A stretch of DNA of 64,000 nucleotides, taken from the NCBI GenBank assembly GCA_024398715.1, contig JAKSIP010000004.1, positions 62,001 to 126,000 of the forward strand, given 5' to 3'. Shown here piece after piece: positions 43,713 to 52,254 of the stretch (position 1 is the stretch's first letter; the number at the start of each line of letters is the position of its first letter). A model generated the notes under the pieces. That model searched no databases and had not been told where the DNA came from. It worked only from the letters and a program-made list of their open reading frames with translations. The stretch comes from Bacteroidaceae bacterium. Its GTDB lineage: Bacteria; Bacteroidota; Bacteroidia; Bacteroidales; Bacteroidaceae. A program made the translations under genes and the position numbers.

Positions 43713-45418
43713 TTCCAGTAACTCCCCGAGAATTTTCCGGCAGTTTTTCTATCGCCTGTCTGGATTGCTTTTGAGAACTGCATGTATGCGGAAAGCAGGC
43801 TCTGGTTCAAGTGGTACTTTTCTGAAAATTCTATCAGTTGGTCCATATTCCGCGCAGATGCAATAAGAGCTTCCTGATAAATCTGCGGTATGGCTTTTGG
43901 TTCCGTATAATTGTAATAGGAATTGAAAGCGGAGACAAAGTGAGTCAGATCTTTGTCTAAAATATAAGCGCATAACAGATAATCAAGTGCAATGCCATTA
44001 TTCCGGTTCCCTTCAACAACCGATATCAGGGCAGCACTATGATCATTCTGATTGAAATGATAATCGCTTTCGGGTGTCAGTTTGTCCAGTCTTGCAAGTT
44101 CCTGCGGCAGTTTGCCGGACCTTAATCCCTTTTTTACATCTGCAGCCCATCTCTTATGCGGAATAGAGTGTGAAAGAAGGTTCAGATATTTCTCTGCAAG
44201 CGCTGAATCTCCAGCAAGAACAGCTATTTCTGCACTTCGGCGTATCATTCTGCTGGGCATTCCACTGCGTACCTGTGTATGTCCAAGGAAAGAACAGTCT
44301 GTAGCCCATGTCAGATCTCCCAGTTCCAAGTGGAAGTCTACATTAAAGAAATGGTCTATGTATGTTGACGTCTGGATTGTTGGTAGAAACATTCCGTCTA
44401 TTCCAATCTGCGGATATTCAAGAAGCTTTTCCGACAATTCTCCTTTGCGGGCCAATGCATGGTTGTGTACCAGGACATCGTAAACGTTAATGTCCGGTCC
44501 TTTTGTAGAACTGGCTTTTTCTGCACTGTTCCAGTCCCTGTGGTATGTGTGTGTTGATAACTCCAGAATATGCTCATCGTTTTTATTGTAAGTCCATAAA
44601 AAGACAATAATGCAGCAGACTGCGCTTATTGGGCATGCTATTCTCTTTATTGTTTTGTGGTAGCCATAAGGCAGTACGGACAATATGTAGAACAACAATA
44701 TGACGGCAAATGAAATGAACATTCTGGACGGATCGGCTGAAAGGCTGTGCTGTTCAAGCGGATATACAATCGCCTGGCCAGGATACAGCATTCCAATTCT
44801 ACTGAATACCAGAATGAAAATAATTGATTCCAGTGCAATAATTATAGCCCCAATATATCTTTTCCGTTCAATCAGAGTAATAATGAAAAGCATTGCCAAC
44901 ATCAGAATGTACCCTCCGATAAGAGGGAATGCAATGGCAATCAGAATGTATTGCAGCCACCTGGTGCTGCTTCTGTTCCATAAAATGAAAGTATAAAGGG
45001 CGGCAATCAGACCCACGCACATGGAAATATCCCAATCAATCCCCGTAAAAAGCGCGCATTCGATGCCGGTTACAAGAAACGCTGCACTCCATGTGAAAAT
45101 ATTGTCCTTCTCAGAAATAAGAGCCTGCATTGTCTTTTGGACAGCAGTCAGAAGCAATGCGAAAACCAGGACAATGATAATGGTACCGGTATGTTTGAAT
45201 GCAAAGAATTGGGTGAGAAAGTCACCTGCAATTTTGGAAAGCGCCGCCGGTTTTGTGAAATAGTCCCACAAAAGGCCTTGTCCGCATATGAAAACAGATG
45301 TCTGCTCCTTAAAGCATATATGATAGGGTACAACCAGTTCCAAATACACTGCAATAGCAATCAGATATACCAGTGCTATGCTCAATATTATACTGTTTTT
45401 ATTGGAAAAACACTTCAT
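43688..45418 (-). CDS. DUF6057 multi-pass membrane protein
   Basis: The product has 576 residues. About ten membrane helices fill the first 290 residues, beginning with SIILSIALVYLIAIAVYLELVV. A soluble helical C-terminal domain of about 280 residues follows, resembling a TPR-like solenoid (EIAVLAGDSALAEKYLNLL, LLCAYILDKDLTHFVSAF). It matches the DUF6057 family, which in Bacteroidales is usually next to the propeller lipoprotein, as here. Function unknown. A -7 element (TATCTTTG on the minus strand, 45466-45473) lies about 50 bases upstream. Confidence 0.75.
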   Translation of the reverse strand: MKCFSNKNSIILSIALVYLIAIAVYLELVVPYHICFKEQTSVFICGQGLLWDYFTKPAALSKIAGDFLTQFFAFKHTGTIIIVLVFALLLTAVQKTMQALISEKDNIFTWSAAFLVTGIECALFTGIDWDISMCVGLIAALYTFILWNRSSTRWLQYILIAIAFPLIGGYILMLAMLFIITLIERKRYIGAIIIALESIIFILVFSRIGMLYPGQAIVYPLEQHSLSADPSRMFISFAVILLFYILSVLPYGYHKTIKRIACPISAVCCIIVFLWTYNKNDEHILELSTHTYHRDWNSAEKASSTKGPDINVYDVLVHNHALARKGELSEKLLEYPQIGIDGMFLPTIQTSTYIDHFFNVDFHLELGDLTWATDCSFLGHTQVRSGMPSRMIRRSAEIAVLAGDSALAEKYLNLLSHSIPHKRWAADVKKGLRSGKLPQELARLDKLTPESDYHFNQNDHSAALISVVEGNRNNGIALDYLLCAYILDKDLTHFVSAFNSYYNYTEPKAIPQIYQEALIASARNMDQLIEFSEKYHLNQSLLSAYMQFSKAIQTGDRKTAGKFSGSYWNYLLMYGK

Positions 45419-45497
45419 TTTGACCTTTTTTGATGAGAAAAATAACTTTTTTAAATAATTTGTTACAAAGATATGTTTTTATTTGTAATTTTATCAT

Positions 45498-45505
45498 TAC
45501 TTTTG
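45498..45505 (+). promoter_or_regulatory. -7 element upstream of rsmI
   Basis: TACTTTTG matches TAnnTTTG. It falls inside the frame that is open back to 45473, so the upstream ATG cannot be the start if this promoter is used. Translation begins at ATG 45527. Confidence 0.6.
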
Positions 45506-45526
45506 CTTGCTTTATGGTGCAAAGCT

Positions 45527-46207
45527 ATGAATAGTGGTAAACTTTTTATTGTGCCTACTCCTGTAGGAAATCTGGAGGATATTACCCTAAGGGCAATAAA
45601 AGTACTGAAAGAAGTTTCCCTTATTCTGGCCGAGGATACACGTACTAGCAGTGTGCTGTTAAAACATTTTGAAATAAAGTGTCCCATGCAGGCACACCAT
45701 AAGTTTAACGAGCACAATACAACGAGCGCGTTGGTTGGGCGGATTAAAAGTGGTGAGAGTATAGCGCTGATAAGCGATGCCGGAACACCGGGAATATCAG
45801 ACCCGGGATTCTTTTTGGCTCGTGAATGTGCTTTGCAGGGGGTTGAAGTTGAATGCTTGCCGGGTGCAACCGCATGTATTCCTGCGCTGGTGGATTCGGG
45901 ACTTCCATGTGACCGTTTCTGTTTTGAGGGTTTCCTGCCTCAAAAGAAGGGCCGTATGACAAGACTTGAATCTTTGAAAAGTGAAACACGGACAATGGTT
46001 TTTTATGAATCTCCTTACAGGATTCTCAAAACATTGACGCAGTTCGCCCAGATATTTACTCCGGACAGAGCGGTTTCTGTTACAAGAGAGATTTCAAAGA
46101 TTCATGAGCAGACGGTTCGCGGTACATTGCAGGAGGTGGTTGGATACTTTACGGAACATGAACCGAAGGGTGAGTTTGTAATAGTGCTGGCTGGCGCGGA
46201 CAAGTGA
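45527..46207 (+). CDS. rsmI: 16S rRNA cytidine 2'-O-methyltransferase
   Basis: RsmI methylates the 2'-OH of C1402 in the 16S rRNA P-site region. The 226-residue product starts MNSGKLFIVPTPVGNLEDIT, the signature of the tetrapyrrole-methylase-like RsmI family. It also has EDTRTS, SDAGTPGISDPGF and YESPYRILKTL. An upstream in-frame ATG at 45473 would add a hydrophobic stretch that is really promoter DNA. Confidence 0.95.
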   Translation: MNSGKLFIVPTPVGNLEDITLRAIKVLKEVSLILAEDTRTSSVLLKHFEIKCPMQAHHKFNEHNTTSALVGRIKSGESIALISDAGTPGISDPGFFLARECALQGVEVECLPGATACIPALVDSGLPCDRFCFEGFLPQKKGRMTRLESLKSETRTMVFYESPYRILKTLTQFAQIFTPDRAVSVTREISKIHEQTVRGTLQEVVGYFTEHEPKGEFVIVLAGADK

Positions 46208-46255
46208 TTTTTGTGTGTTAATATATTTACATGTTTAATTAAACAAATATTTAAA

Positions 46256-47110
46256 ATGAAGAAAAGTGGTATTTTAGTTGCTTTCTTAGGCGCAACTTTG
46301 ATGTTTTCTGCTTGCGGTTCTGACTACAAATCAAGAAAAGAACTTATTGCTGAGAATGAATCATTGCAGATTGGTCTTCAGAAGAGCAACAAAGAACTGG
46401 ACGATGTTATGGCATTGTTCAACGATGTTCAGGAGAGTTTTAAACTGATTAAAGAGGCTGAAGGCCGCGTAGCAGTTGCTGCTAGCAGCGATAGCAAGGC
46501 TTCACGTGAGCAGATTCGCAAGGATCTTGATTTCATCACCCAGACATTGGTTGAGAAACGTGAGCAGATTGCCAATCTTCAGAGCAAACTTACAAAGAGC
46601 CAGAAGAAGTCTGCAAACCTGCAGAAAGCTTTGAACAACCTTCAGGCAGAACTCAATGCAAAGAACAATGAGCTTGCTGAACTCAAGAAAGAACTTGATC
46701 AGAAGAATATCCGTATTGCTCAGTTGGACGCAACTGTTGAGGGTCTGAACCAGAATGTTGCCCAGTTGAATACTTTGAATGCAGAGCAGAAAGCTAACCT
46801 TGAGTCAGCTGATGCTGATATCAACCGCGCTTGGTTGGTTATTGGTACAAAGAAAGACCTTAAGGCTTCTGAAGTTATCAAGAAGGGTATCATGCGTAGC
46901 GCTTCTGTTGATAAGAGTGATTTCAAAGCTATTGACATCCGCGATTCAAAACTTATCCCTGTCAATTCAAAGAAGTGTGTTGTTCTTTCATCACATCCTT
47001 GGGGCTCATTCACAATTGTATCAGATGCAGATGGTATGAAGAGCATCCAGATCAACGATGTTGAGTTGTTCTGGAGCGTAACAAGATACCTTGTAGCTGC
47101 TGTAAAGTAA
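46256..47110 (+). CDS. Cbp1-like coiled-coil lipoprotein
   Basis: The product has 284 residues from ATG 46256 and is a lipoprotein (VAFLGATLMFSACGSD, cysteine at 19). Residues about 25-190 form a long coiled coil of Lys/Glu/Asn-rich heptads (NLQSKLTKSQKKSANLQKAL and similar). A compact C-terminal domain ends SIQINDVELFWSVTRYLVAAVK in outline. It matches the Cbp1 family named after a Bacteroides fragilis collagen-binding glycoprotein. The binding partner here is unknown. Codon use looks optimised (high expression). It is closed by a strong terminator. Confidence 0.8.
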   Translation: MKKSGILVAFLGATLMFSACGSDYKSRKELIAENESLQIGLQKSNKELDDVMALFNDVQESFKLIKEAEGRVAVAASSDSKASREQIRKDLDFITQTLVEKREQIANLQSKLTKSQKKSANLQKALNNLQAELNAKNNELAELKKELDQKNIRIAQLDATVEGLNQNVAQLNTLNAEQKANLESADADINRAWLVIGTKKDLKASEVIKKGIMRSASVDKSDFKAIDIRDSKLIPVNSKKCVVLSSHPWGSFTIVSDADGMKSIQINDVELFWSVTRYLVAAVK

Positions 47111-47133
47111 TCAGTTGTTTGAATATCAAAAAT

Positions 47134-47165
47134 AAGGAGGGTGGTTTTTCCATCCTCCTTTTTTT
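47134..47165 (+). terminator. Terminator after the Cbp1-like gene
   Basis: An 11-bp stem (AAGGAGGGTGG, loop TTTTT, CCATCCTCCTT; one G-T) is followed by a T-run to 47165. It is directly followed by the hflX -7 element. Confidence 0.92.
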
Positions 47166-47167
47166 AT

Positions 47168-47175
47168 TACTTTTG
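47168..47175 (+). promoter_or_regulatory. -7 element upstream of hflX
   Basis: TACTTTTG matches TAnnTTTG and begins two bases after the terminator T-run. No TTTG is found at -33, because that position lies within the terminator. Confidence 0.55.
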
Positions 47176-47195
47176 TAGCATAATTACGAATATGG

Positions 47196-48461
47196 ATGAA
47201 AGAGTTTCTGACTACAGAAGGAAAGACAAGTGAAAAAGCTGTTCTTGTTGGTCTGGTAACCAGTCAGCAGAATGAAAGACGTACCAAGGAATATCTGGAT
47301 GAACTGGAATTCCTTGCAGGAACCGCTGGTGTTAACGTCTTGAAACGTTTTACGCAAAAACTGGACCAGCCTTTATCTGTCACATATGTCGGGACAGGAA
47401 AATTGCAGGAAATCAGAGAATATATAGAACAGTATAATGACAATGTTGAGTATCCTGACACTCTGCTGGGTACTGCCATATTTGACGACGAGCTGTCTGC
47501 CAAACAGATAAAGAATATTGAAGATGCGTTGGGAGGCATAAAGGTTCTGGACAGAACATCTCTGATACTTGATATATTCGCCATGCGTGCGCAGACTGCT
47601 GCCGCAAAGACTCAAGTGGAACTTGCACAATATAAATATCTGTTGCCCCGTCTGCAACGGATGTGGACCCATTTGGAACGTCAGGGCGGCGGCTCCGGCA
47701 GTGGCGCAGGTAAGGGTGGTTCCGTAGGATTGCGTGGTCCTGGTGAGACCCAGCTGGAAATGGATAAACGTATTATTACCCAGCGGATATCATGGCTGAA
47801 ACAACAGCTGGTGGAAATAGACAAACAAAAAACGTCACAGCGTAAAAACCGCGGGCGTCTGATTCGTGTCGCCTTGGTGGGCTACACAAATGTAGGCAAG
47901 TCAACATTGATGAATCTTGTATCTAAAAGTGATGTTTTTGCTGAGAATAAGCTTTTTGCCACTCTTGATACCACTGTCCGCAAGGTAGTGATAGAGAATC
48001 TTCCTTTTTTGCTGTCAGACACGGTTGGCTTTATCAGAAAACTTCCTACAGATCTTGTTGACAGCTTCAAATCCACTCTGGACGAGGTTCGTGAATCTGA
48101 TCTGCTTGTACATGTGGTAGATATTTCTCACCCCGATGCGGAACAGCAGATGGAGGTGGTTGACAAAACCCTGTCAGATCTTGGCTGTGCAACCAAACCA
48201 AGGCTTGTTCTGTTCAACAAGGTAGATGCGTATTCGTGGATTGAAAAGGATCCTGATGATTTGACTCCTTCAACGAAAGAGAATATATCTTTGGATGAAT
48301 TGTGCAGAATATGGCATAACCGTCTGGGTGATGACTGTATATTTGTATCGGCCATCCAAAAAACGAATCTTGATTCCTTAAGGACTCTGTTATATAATAA
48401 GGTGAAACAGTTGCATGTCCAAAAATATCCTTATAATGATTTTTTATATCCGGATATTTAG
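47196..48461 (+). CDS. hflX: GTPase HflX
   Basis: HflX is a ribosome-associated GTPase that splits stalled 70S ribosomes under stress. The product has 421 residues. An N-terminal HflX domain has DRTSLILDIFA and GPGETQLEMDKR. A glycine-serine-rich linker (GGGSGSGAGKGG) lies near residue 170, then G1 GYTNVGKST, G3 DTVGFI and G4 NKVD. An ATG at 47192 is out of frame. Normal family length. Confidence 0.96.
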   Translation: MKEFLTTEGKTSEKAVLVGLVTSQQNERRTKEYLDELEFLAGTAGVNVLKRFTQKLDQPLSVTYVGTGKLQEIREYIEQYNDNVEYPDTLLGTAIFDDELSAKQIKNIEDALGGIKVLDRTSLILDIFAMRAQTAAAKTQVELAQYKYLLPRLQRMWTHLERQGGGSGSGAGKGGSVGLRGPGETQLEMDKRIITQRISWLKQQLVEIDKQKTSQRKNRGRLIRVALVGYTNVGKSTLMNLVSKSDVFAENKLFATLDTTVRKVVIENLPFLLSDTVGFIRKLPTDLVDSFKSTLDEVRESDLLVHVVDISHPDAEQQMEVVDKTLSDLGCATKPRLVLFNKVDAYSWIEKDPDDLTPSTKENISLDELCRIWHNRLGDDCIFVSAIQKTNLDSLRTLLYNKVKQLHVQKYPYNDFLYPDI

Positions 48462-48505
48462 TACCTTTACAAATACTTGTACAATAAACTTAAATTTTTT
48501 TGAAT

Positions 48506-49072
48506 ATGTTTGATCTGAACGCTTGTTTGAACGATGTGGATGAACAGATGCAGATGGCTGTCATGCATCTTGAAGATGAATATGCGCATATCCGTGCGGG
48601 AAAGGCAAATATCAGAATCCTTGATCCTTTGCGCGTAGACTCATACGGTCAGCAGGTCCCATTGAGCGGTGTTGCCCAGTTGTCTACACCTGATCCGCGC
48701 TGTATTGCCATAAAACCATGGGATAAGAATATGATCCGCGTAATAGAAAAGGCAATAATTGATTCTACAATCGGAATTATGCCCAGTAATAACGGAGAAG
48801 TGATACGCTTGATTTTCCCTCCGTTGACAGAGGAACGCCGCCGCGATTTATGCAAGCAGTGCAATAAGGAAAACGAGAATACAAAGGTATCCATCCGTAA
48901 TGCTCGCCGTGATGCAATAGAAAAGCTCAAGAAGGCGGAAAAAGACAAGGACGGTCTTTCAGAAGATTCCCGCAAGGACGGCGAGGAAAAATTGCAGAAA
49001 CTGCATGATAAATATATCAAGCAGGCCGATGCTTTGTATGCTGACAAAGAAAAGGAGATAATGACTATCTGA
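48506..49072 (+). CDS. frr: Ribosome recycling factor
   Basis: RRF splits post-termination ribosomes together with EF-G. The product has 188 residues from ATG 48506 (MFDLNACLNDVDEQM). A TTG at 48500 is in frame but unlikely. Conserved RAGKANIRILDPLRVDSYG and PPLTEERRRDL, then VSIRNARRDAIEKLK, define the family. Length is normal. The TGA stop shares one base with the rsgA ATG. Confidence 0.97.
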   Translation: MFDLNACLNDVDEQMQMAVMHLEDEYAHIRAGKANIRILDPLRVDSYGQQVPLSGVAQLSTPDPRCIAIKPWDKNMIRVIEKAIIDSTIGIMPSNNGEVIRLIFPPLTEERRRDLCKQCNKENENTKVSIRNARRDAIEKLKKAEKDKDGLSEDSRKDGEEKLQKLHDKYIKQADALYADKEKEIMTI

Positions 49073-50025
49073 TGCGGACGAATCTGGGTCTGGTTGTAAA
49101 GAATTGCGGAAGTACCTATCTGGTTAAAACAGACAGCGGTGAGACCATAGAGTGTATGGTCAAAGGTAATTTCCGGCTGAAAGGAATAAAAAGTACCAGT
49201 CCCGTTGCAGTAGGAGACAGGGTGGAACTTGCAGAACCTACTCTGCCCGGTGCTCCCGTTTTTATAAAAAATATTGGAGAGCGGCGGAATTACATTATCC
49301 GCCGTTCTTCCAATCTTTCCAAACAGAGCCATATTCTGGCAGCTAATGTGGATTTGTGCCTGCTTGTTGTAACATTGAAAGATCCTGAAACTTCCACTGT
49401 CTTTATTGACCGCTTTCTGGCATCGGCACAAGCATACCGTATCCCTGTCATTATTGTTTTCAATAAAATTGATTTGCTTGATTCTGAAGGATTGTCCAAT
49501 CTGGACCAGTTGTGCGGTGTATATAACAGAATCGGATATGAAACAATCCTTTGCTCTGTCCGGCAACTGCGCGGAATAGAAAGAATCAAGTCTGTCCTGA
49601 GCGGGAACATTACCCTTCTGGCAGGAAATTCCGGTGTCGGTAAAAGCACATTGGCAAATGCTATCCTGCCCGGCCTCAATCTTAAGACCGGTGAAATTTC
49701 AGATAAGCACAATACGGGCATGCATACTACTACCTTTTCAGAAATGTATCAGTTTGACTGTGATGGCGGTTGGATAATTGACACTCCGGGCGTGAAAGGT
49801 TTTGGTGTTTTTGATATGGATAAGTATGAGTTGCCGCACTATTTCCCCGAAATGTTTGAACTGTCATCCCAATGCAGATATGGTGACTGTTCCCATACCA
49901 ATGAACCTGGCTGTGCTGTTCTTGAGGCAATCAGACAGGGTGATATTGCTGTATCAAGATACGAATCGTACCTCAGTATATTGGAAGAATTTGAACAATC
50001 CAAATACAGAGAGTCTGAACGCTAA
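49072..50025 (+). CDS. rsgA: Small ribosomal subunit biogenesis GTPase RsgA
   Basis: RsgA (YjeQ) is a circularly permuted GTPase that checks 30S maturation at the decoding centre. The 317-residue product has an OB fold, then the permuted order of motifs: G4 FNKID first, then G1 GNSGVGKSTL and G3 DTPGVKGFG. It ends with a zinc knuckle CRYGDCSHTNEPGC. It is translationally coupled to frr. Its 3' end overlaps pepT by 4 bases on the other strand. Confidence 0.96.
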   Translation: MRTNLGLVVKNCGSTYLVKTDSGETIECMVKGNFRLKGIKSTSPVAVGDRVELAEPTLPGAPVFIKNIGERRNYIIRRSSNLSKQSHILAANVDLCLLVVTLKDPETSTVFIDRFLASAQAYRIPVIIVFNKIDLLDSEGLSNLDQLCGVYNRIGYETILCSVRQLRGIERIKSVLSGNITLLAGNSGVGKSTLANAILPGLNLKTGEISDKHNTGMHTTTFSEMYQFDCDGGWIIDTPGVKGFGVFDMDKYELPHYFPEMFELSSQCRYGDCSHTNEPGCAVLEAIRQGDIAVSRYESYLSILEEFEQSKYRESER

Positions 50026-51236
50026 TCTGTTCTTATAAGATTTATCAGCGTTTCTACGGCCTTTTCCATACTTTCAACAGGAATGAATTCGTACGGTCCG
50101 TGAAAGTTTATCCCTCCTGCAAAAATGTTCGGACAGGGAAGACCTATGTAAGATAGGAAGGAACCGTCAGTGCCACCTCTTACCGGTTGGATTTTTGCCG
50201 TTATTCCGGCCCTTCTCATGGCAAATTCCGCTCTTTCCACAATATGCATCTTGTCATTGAATACTTCTCTCATATTGTAGTATTGGTCTTTCATTTCAAG
50301 GGTAACCGTTCCGGCCCCGTACAATGTGTTGTATCTGTCTGACAGTTCTTTGATGAACTGTTTTCTTGTCCCGAATATGTCATTATTGTGGTCTCTGATT
50401 ATCAGTTCAATTTTTACCTTTCCAACACCTCCCTCAATATTGACGGGATGATAGAAACCGCTGTATCCGTCCGTATTCTCCGGGCTCTCTTTTTCTGGCA
50501 GTTCACTTATGATTGACGATGCGATTTTTATGGCATTTACCATGGTGTCTTTGGCATATCCGGGATGCACTGAAACACCATTGACAGTCAGAACTGCGCT
50601 GGCGGCATTGAATGTTTCATACTCCAGTTCACCAACTTCTCCTCCATCTACCGTGTAGGCAAAATCCGCTCCGAATTCTTTAACGTTAAAGTGGTCTGTA
50701 CCTTTTCCTATCTCTTCATCGGGCGTAAAGGCTATCCGGATTTTACCATGCCTGACGGATTGGTCCGCTGTGATTTTTTCAATTGCTGTCATTATCTCCG
50801 CAATGCCTGCCTTATCGTCTGCTCCAAGCAACGTTTTCCCGTCTGTGACAATAAGTTTCTCCCCTATATGATTGTTCAGTGCCGGGAACCTGTCCGGACC
50901 AAGTGTTATATTCTCCTTTTTGTTTAGAATAATACTGCCTCCATCATATTCCACTATTCGCGGATTGACGTTTTCACCGCTGCATTCAGGGCTTGTATCA
51001 ACATGGGCAATAAGACCTATTACCGGAACATTTTCATCGGTATTGGATGGTACTGTAGCAAATATGATTCCTTCCTTGTATAATCTGACATCGGCCAGTC
51101 CAATGGATTGCAATTCCTTTTCCAACTCCTTCAGAAAGACAAGCTGGTTTTCTGTTGATGGAGTCCTGTCTGAATCAGGGTCAGATTGCGTATTGAATCT
51201 GACATATCTTAAAAAACGTTCTGTTACTGTCTGCAT
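50022..51236 (-). CDS. pepT: Peptidase T (tripeptide aminopeptidase)
   Basis: PepT is a cytoplasmic M20-family di-zinc aminopeptidase releasing the N-terminal residue from tripeptides. The 404-residue product shows the metal and catalytic residues in order: GLIAHVDTSPE, TLLGADDKAGIAE, AFTPDEEIGKGTDHF, YTVDGGEVGELEYETFNA, and the C-terminal FAGGINFHGPYEFIP. Length matches E. coli PepT (408). It is the gene directly downstream of the LytTR regulator on the same strand, with a 26-base gap. Confidence 0.96.
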   Translation of the reverse strand: MQTVTERFLRYVRFNTQSDPDSDRTPSTENQLVFLKELEKELQSIGLADVRLYKEGIIFATVPSNTDENVPVIGLIAHVDTSPECSGENVNPRIVEYDGGSIILNKKENITLGPDRFPALNNHIGEKLIVTDGKTLLGADDKAGIAEIMTAIEKITADQSVRHGKIRIAFTPDEEIGKGTDHFNVKEFGADFAYTVDGGEVGELEYETFNAASAVLTVNGVSVHPGYAKDTMVNAIKIASSIISELPEKESPENTDGYSGFYHPVNIEGGVGKVKIELIIRDHNNDIFGTRKQFIKELSDRYNTLYGAGTVTLEMKDQYYNMREVFNDKMHIVERAEFAMRRAGITAKIQPVRGGTDGSFLSYIGLPCPNIFAGGINFHGPYEFIPVESMEKAVETLINLIRTD

Positions 51237-51262
51237 AATACCGGATATTTGAAGTTTACCTG

Positions 51263-52060
51263 TCAGAGTTTCGAAAGCAGATCGTCATAATACTTCCTTG
51301 ATATCGGAATTCTTGTTCCATCCGGTTCTTTAAGCTCTGCAAACATTGTTCCGTCAGTATCTTTTCCTATCACTTTCACGTAACTTGTATTTATGATGTA
51401 AGAGCGGTGACACCTGTAGAAATTGTTGAATGTGCTACATTCTTCTTCTATACGTTTCATGGAACTTCTCAATACATATTTCACCGCATCGTTGCCTTTT
51501 TTGTAAAAAATAGTTACATAATTCTCGTCAGAAGCGGCATATATGAACGATGTGGAACTGATAGTTATTTTATGTGTGTTATAGGAATCTTTGAATCTGA
51601 TCATGTTTTTGTCGGAATCGTCTTTTATATTTTCGCTCTCCAGACAAACCGATATCAGCGCAATTATGATATAGGGAAATACCAGCACAAAGAAGAGCGT
51701 TTTCAAAGCAAAGCTTACCTCTGCATAATACAGAGTTATGCGTTCATGCATAAGCCACAGGTACAGACCTAAAAAGAACGATGAAAAGATGAGTTCCGCT
51801 ACACACCAGATAACGTACCCCCTGAGTTTGATGTTTTCTCTGCAAAGAAAAAACATACATCTGCTTATTAGCGTTGAGGCAAAAATGATGCACGCTGACA
51901 TGGTGATATGAAAATCATATACAAAACTTTCCGTTGTAAACGGATTGATTGCCCAAGCCGGTTGGAAAAACATCATAAAAGCAAAGAAAAAGATGGGCAA
52001 TGATACAACGTGTATCCATTGTGTGCGGTTGCTTCTGTAAATCTCTAACTGTAATTTCAT
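51263..52060 (-). CDS. Membrane-anchored LytTR transcription regulator
   Basis: The product has 265 residues with four membrane helices (about 18-36, 52-72, 83-105, 118-142). They are followed by a C-terminal LytTR DNA-binding domain (about 155-265): FIYAASDENYVTIFYKKG, YVLRSSMKRIEEE, FYRCHRSYIINTSYVKVIG and ISRKYYDDLLSKL. There is no receiver domain, so it is not a response regulator. It belongs to the one-component, membrane-bound LytTR class seen in Bacteroidota. The divergent intergenic region carries phased repeats with LytTR-type spacing. Confidence 0.88.
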   Translation of the reverse strand: MKLQLEIYRSNRTQWIHVVSLPIFFFAFMMFFQPAWAINPFTTESFVYDFHITMSACIIFASTLISRCMFFLCRENIKLRGYVIWCVAELIFSSFFLGLYLWLMHERITLYYAEVSFALKTLFFVLVFPYIIIALISVCLESENIKDDSDKNMIRFKDSYNTHKITISSTSFIYAASDENYVTIFYKKGNDAVKYVLRSSMKRIEEECSTFNNFYRCHRSYIINTSYVKVIGKDTDGTMFAELKEPDGTRIPISRKYYDDLLSKL

Positions 52061-52087
52061 ATGATTTATTTTGCTGTGACTGGAATC

Positions 52088-52178
52088 CGGTCACTGTTAC
52101 GAATTGCAAATATATAAATTTTGCAACAATTGTCACTGTATTTTAGCTTTTTGTCACTATTTTGTGCTTTTTGTCACT
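52088..52178. promoter_or_regulatory. Phased GTCACT repeat array, probable LytTR operator
   Basis: GTCACT occurs at 52090-52095, 52132-52137, 52153-52158 and 52173-52178, that is 42, 21 and 20 bases apart, all in the same orientation. The last three are TTGTCACT, and the last two extend to GCTTTTTGTCACTA (14 identical bases). Spacing of about two helical turns between direct repeats is the known binding arrangement of LytTR regulators such as AgrA. The array lies between the LytTR gene and the acyl-CoA ligase gene. Confidence 0.65.
52107..52114 (-). promoter_or_regulatory. -7 element of the LytTR gene
   Basis: CAAATATA on the plus strand reads TATATTTG on the minus strand, a consensus -7 element 47 bases before the start codon. 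Three GTCACT repeats lie upstream of it at about -30, -51 and -71. The 42-base gap in the array is centred on this element. Confidence 0.5.
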
Positions 52179-52202
52179 AAATACTGTTGTAAATCAAGAT
52201 TA

Positions 52203-52234
52203 TTTCCTTGCTGTAGACAATGACCGTAATTTTG
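52203..52234 (+). promoter_or_regulatory. Promoter of the acyl-CoA ligase gene
   Basis: TTTC at 52203-52206 (one mismatch to TTTG), 20 bases, then TAATTTTG at 52227-52234. The start point near 52241 puts translation at ATG 52255 or later and excludes the ATG at 52162. The nearest GTCACT repeat ends about 25 bases upstream of the -33 element. Confidence 0.6.
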
Positions 52235-52254
52235 TGCAGTTGAAAATAACCAGG

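Noticed and set aside
51263..52060. Calling the LytTR protein a two-component response regulator
   Set aside because: There is no receiver domain, and four membrane helices take its place.
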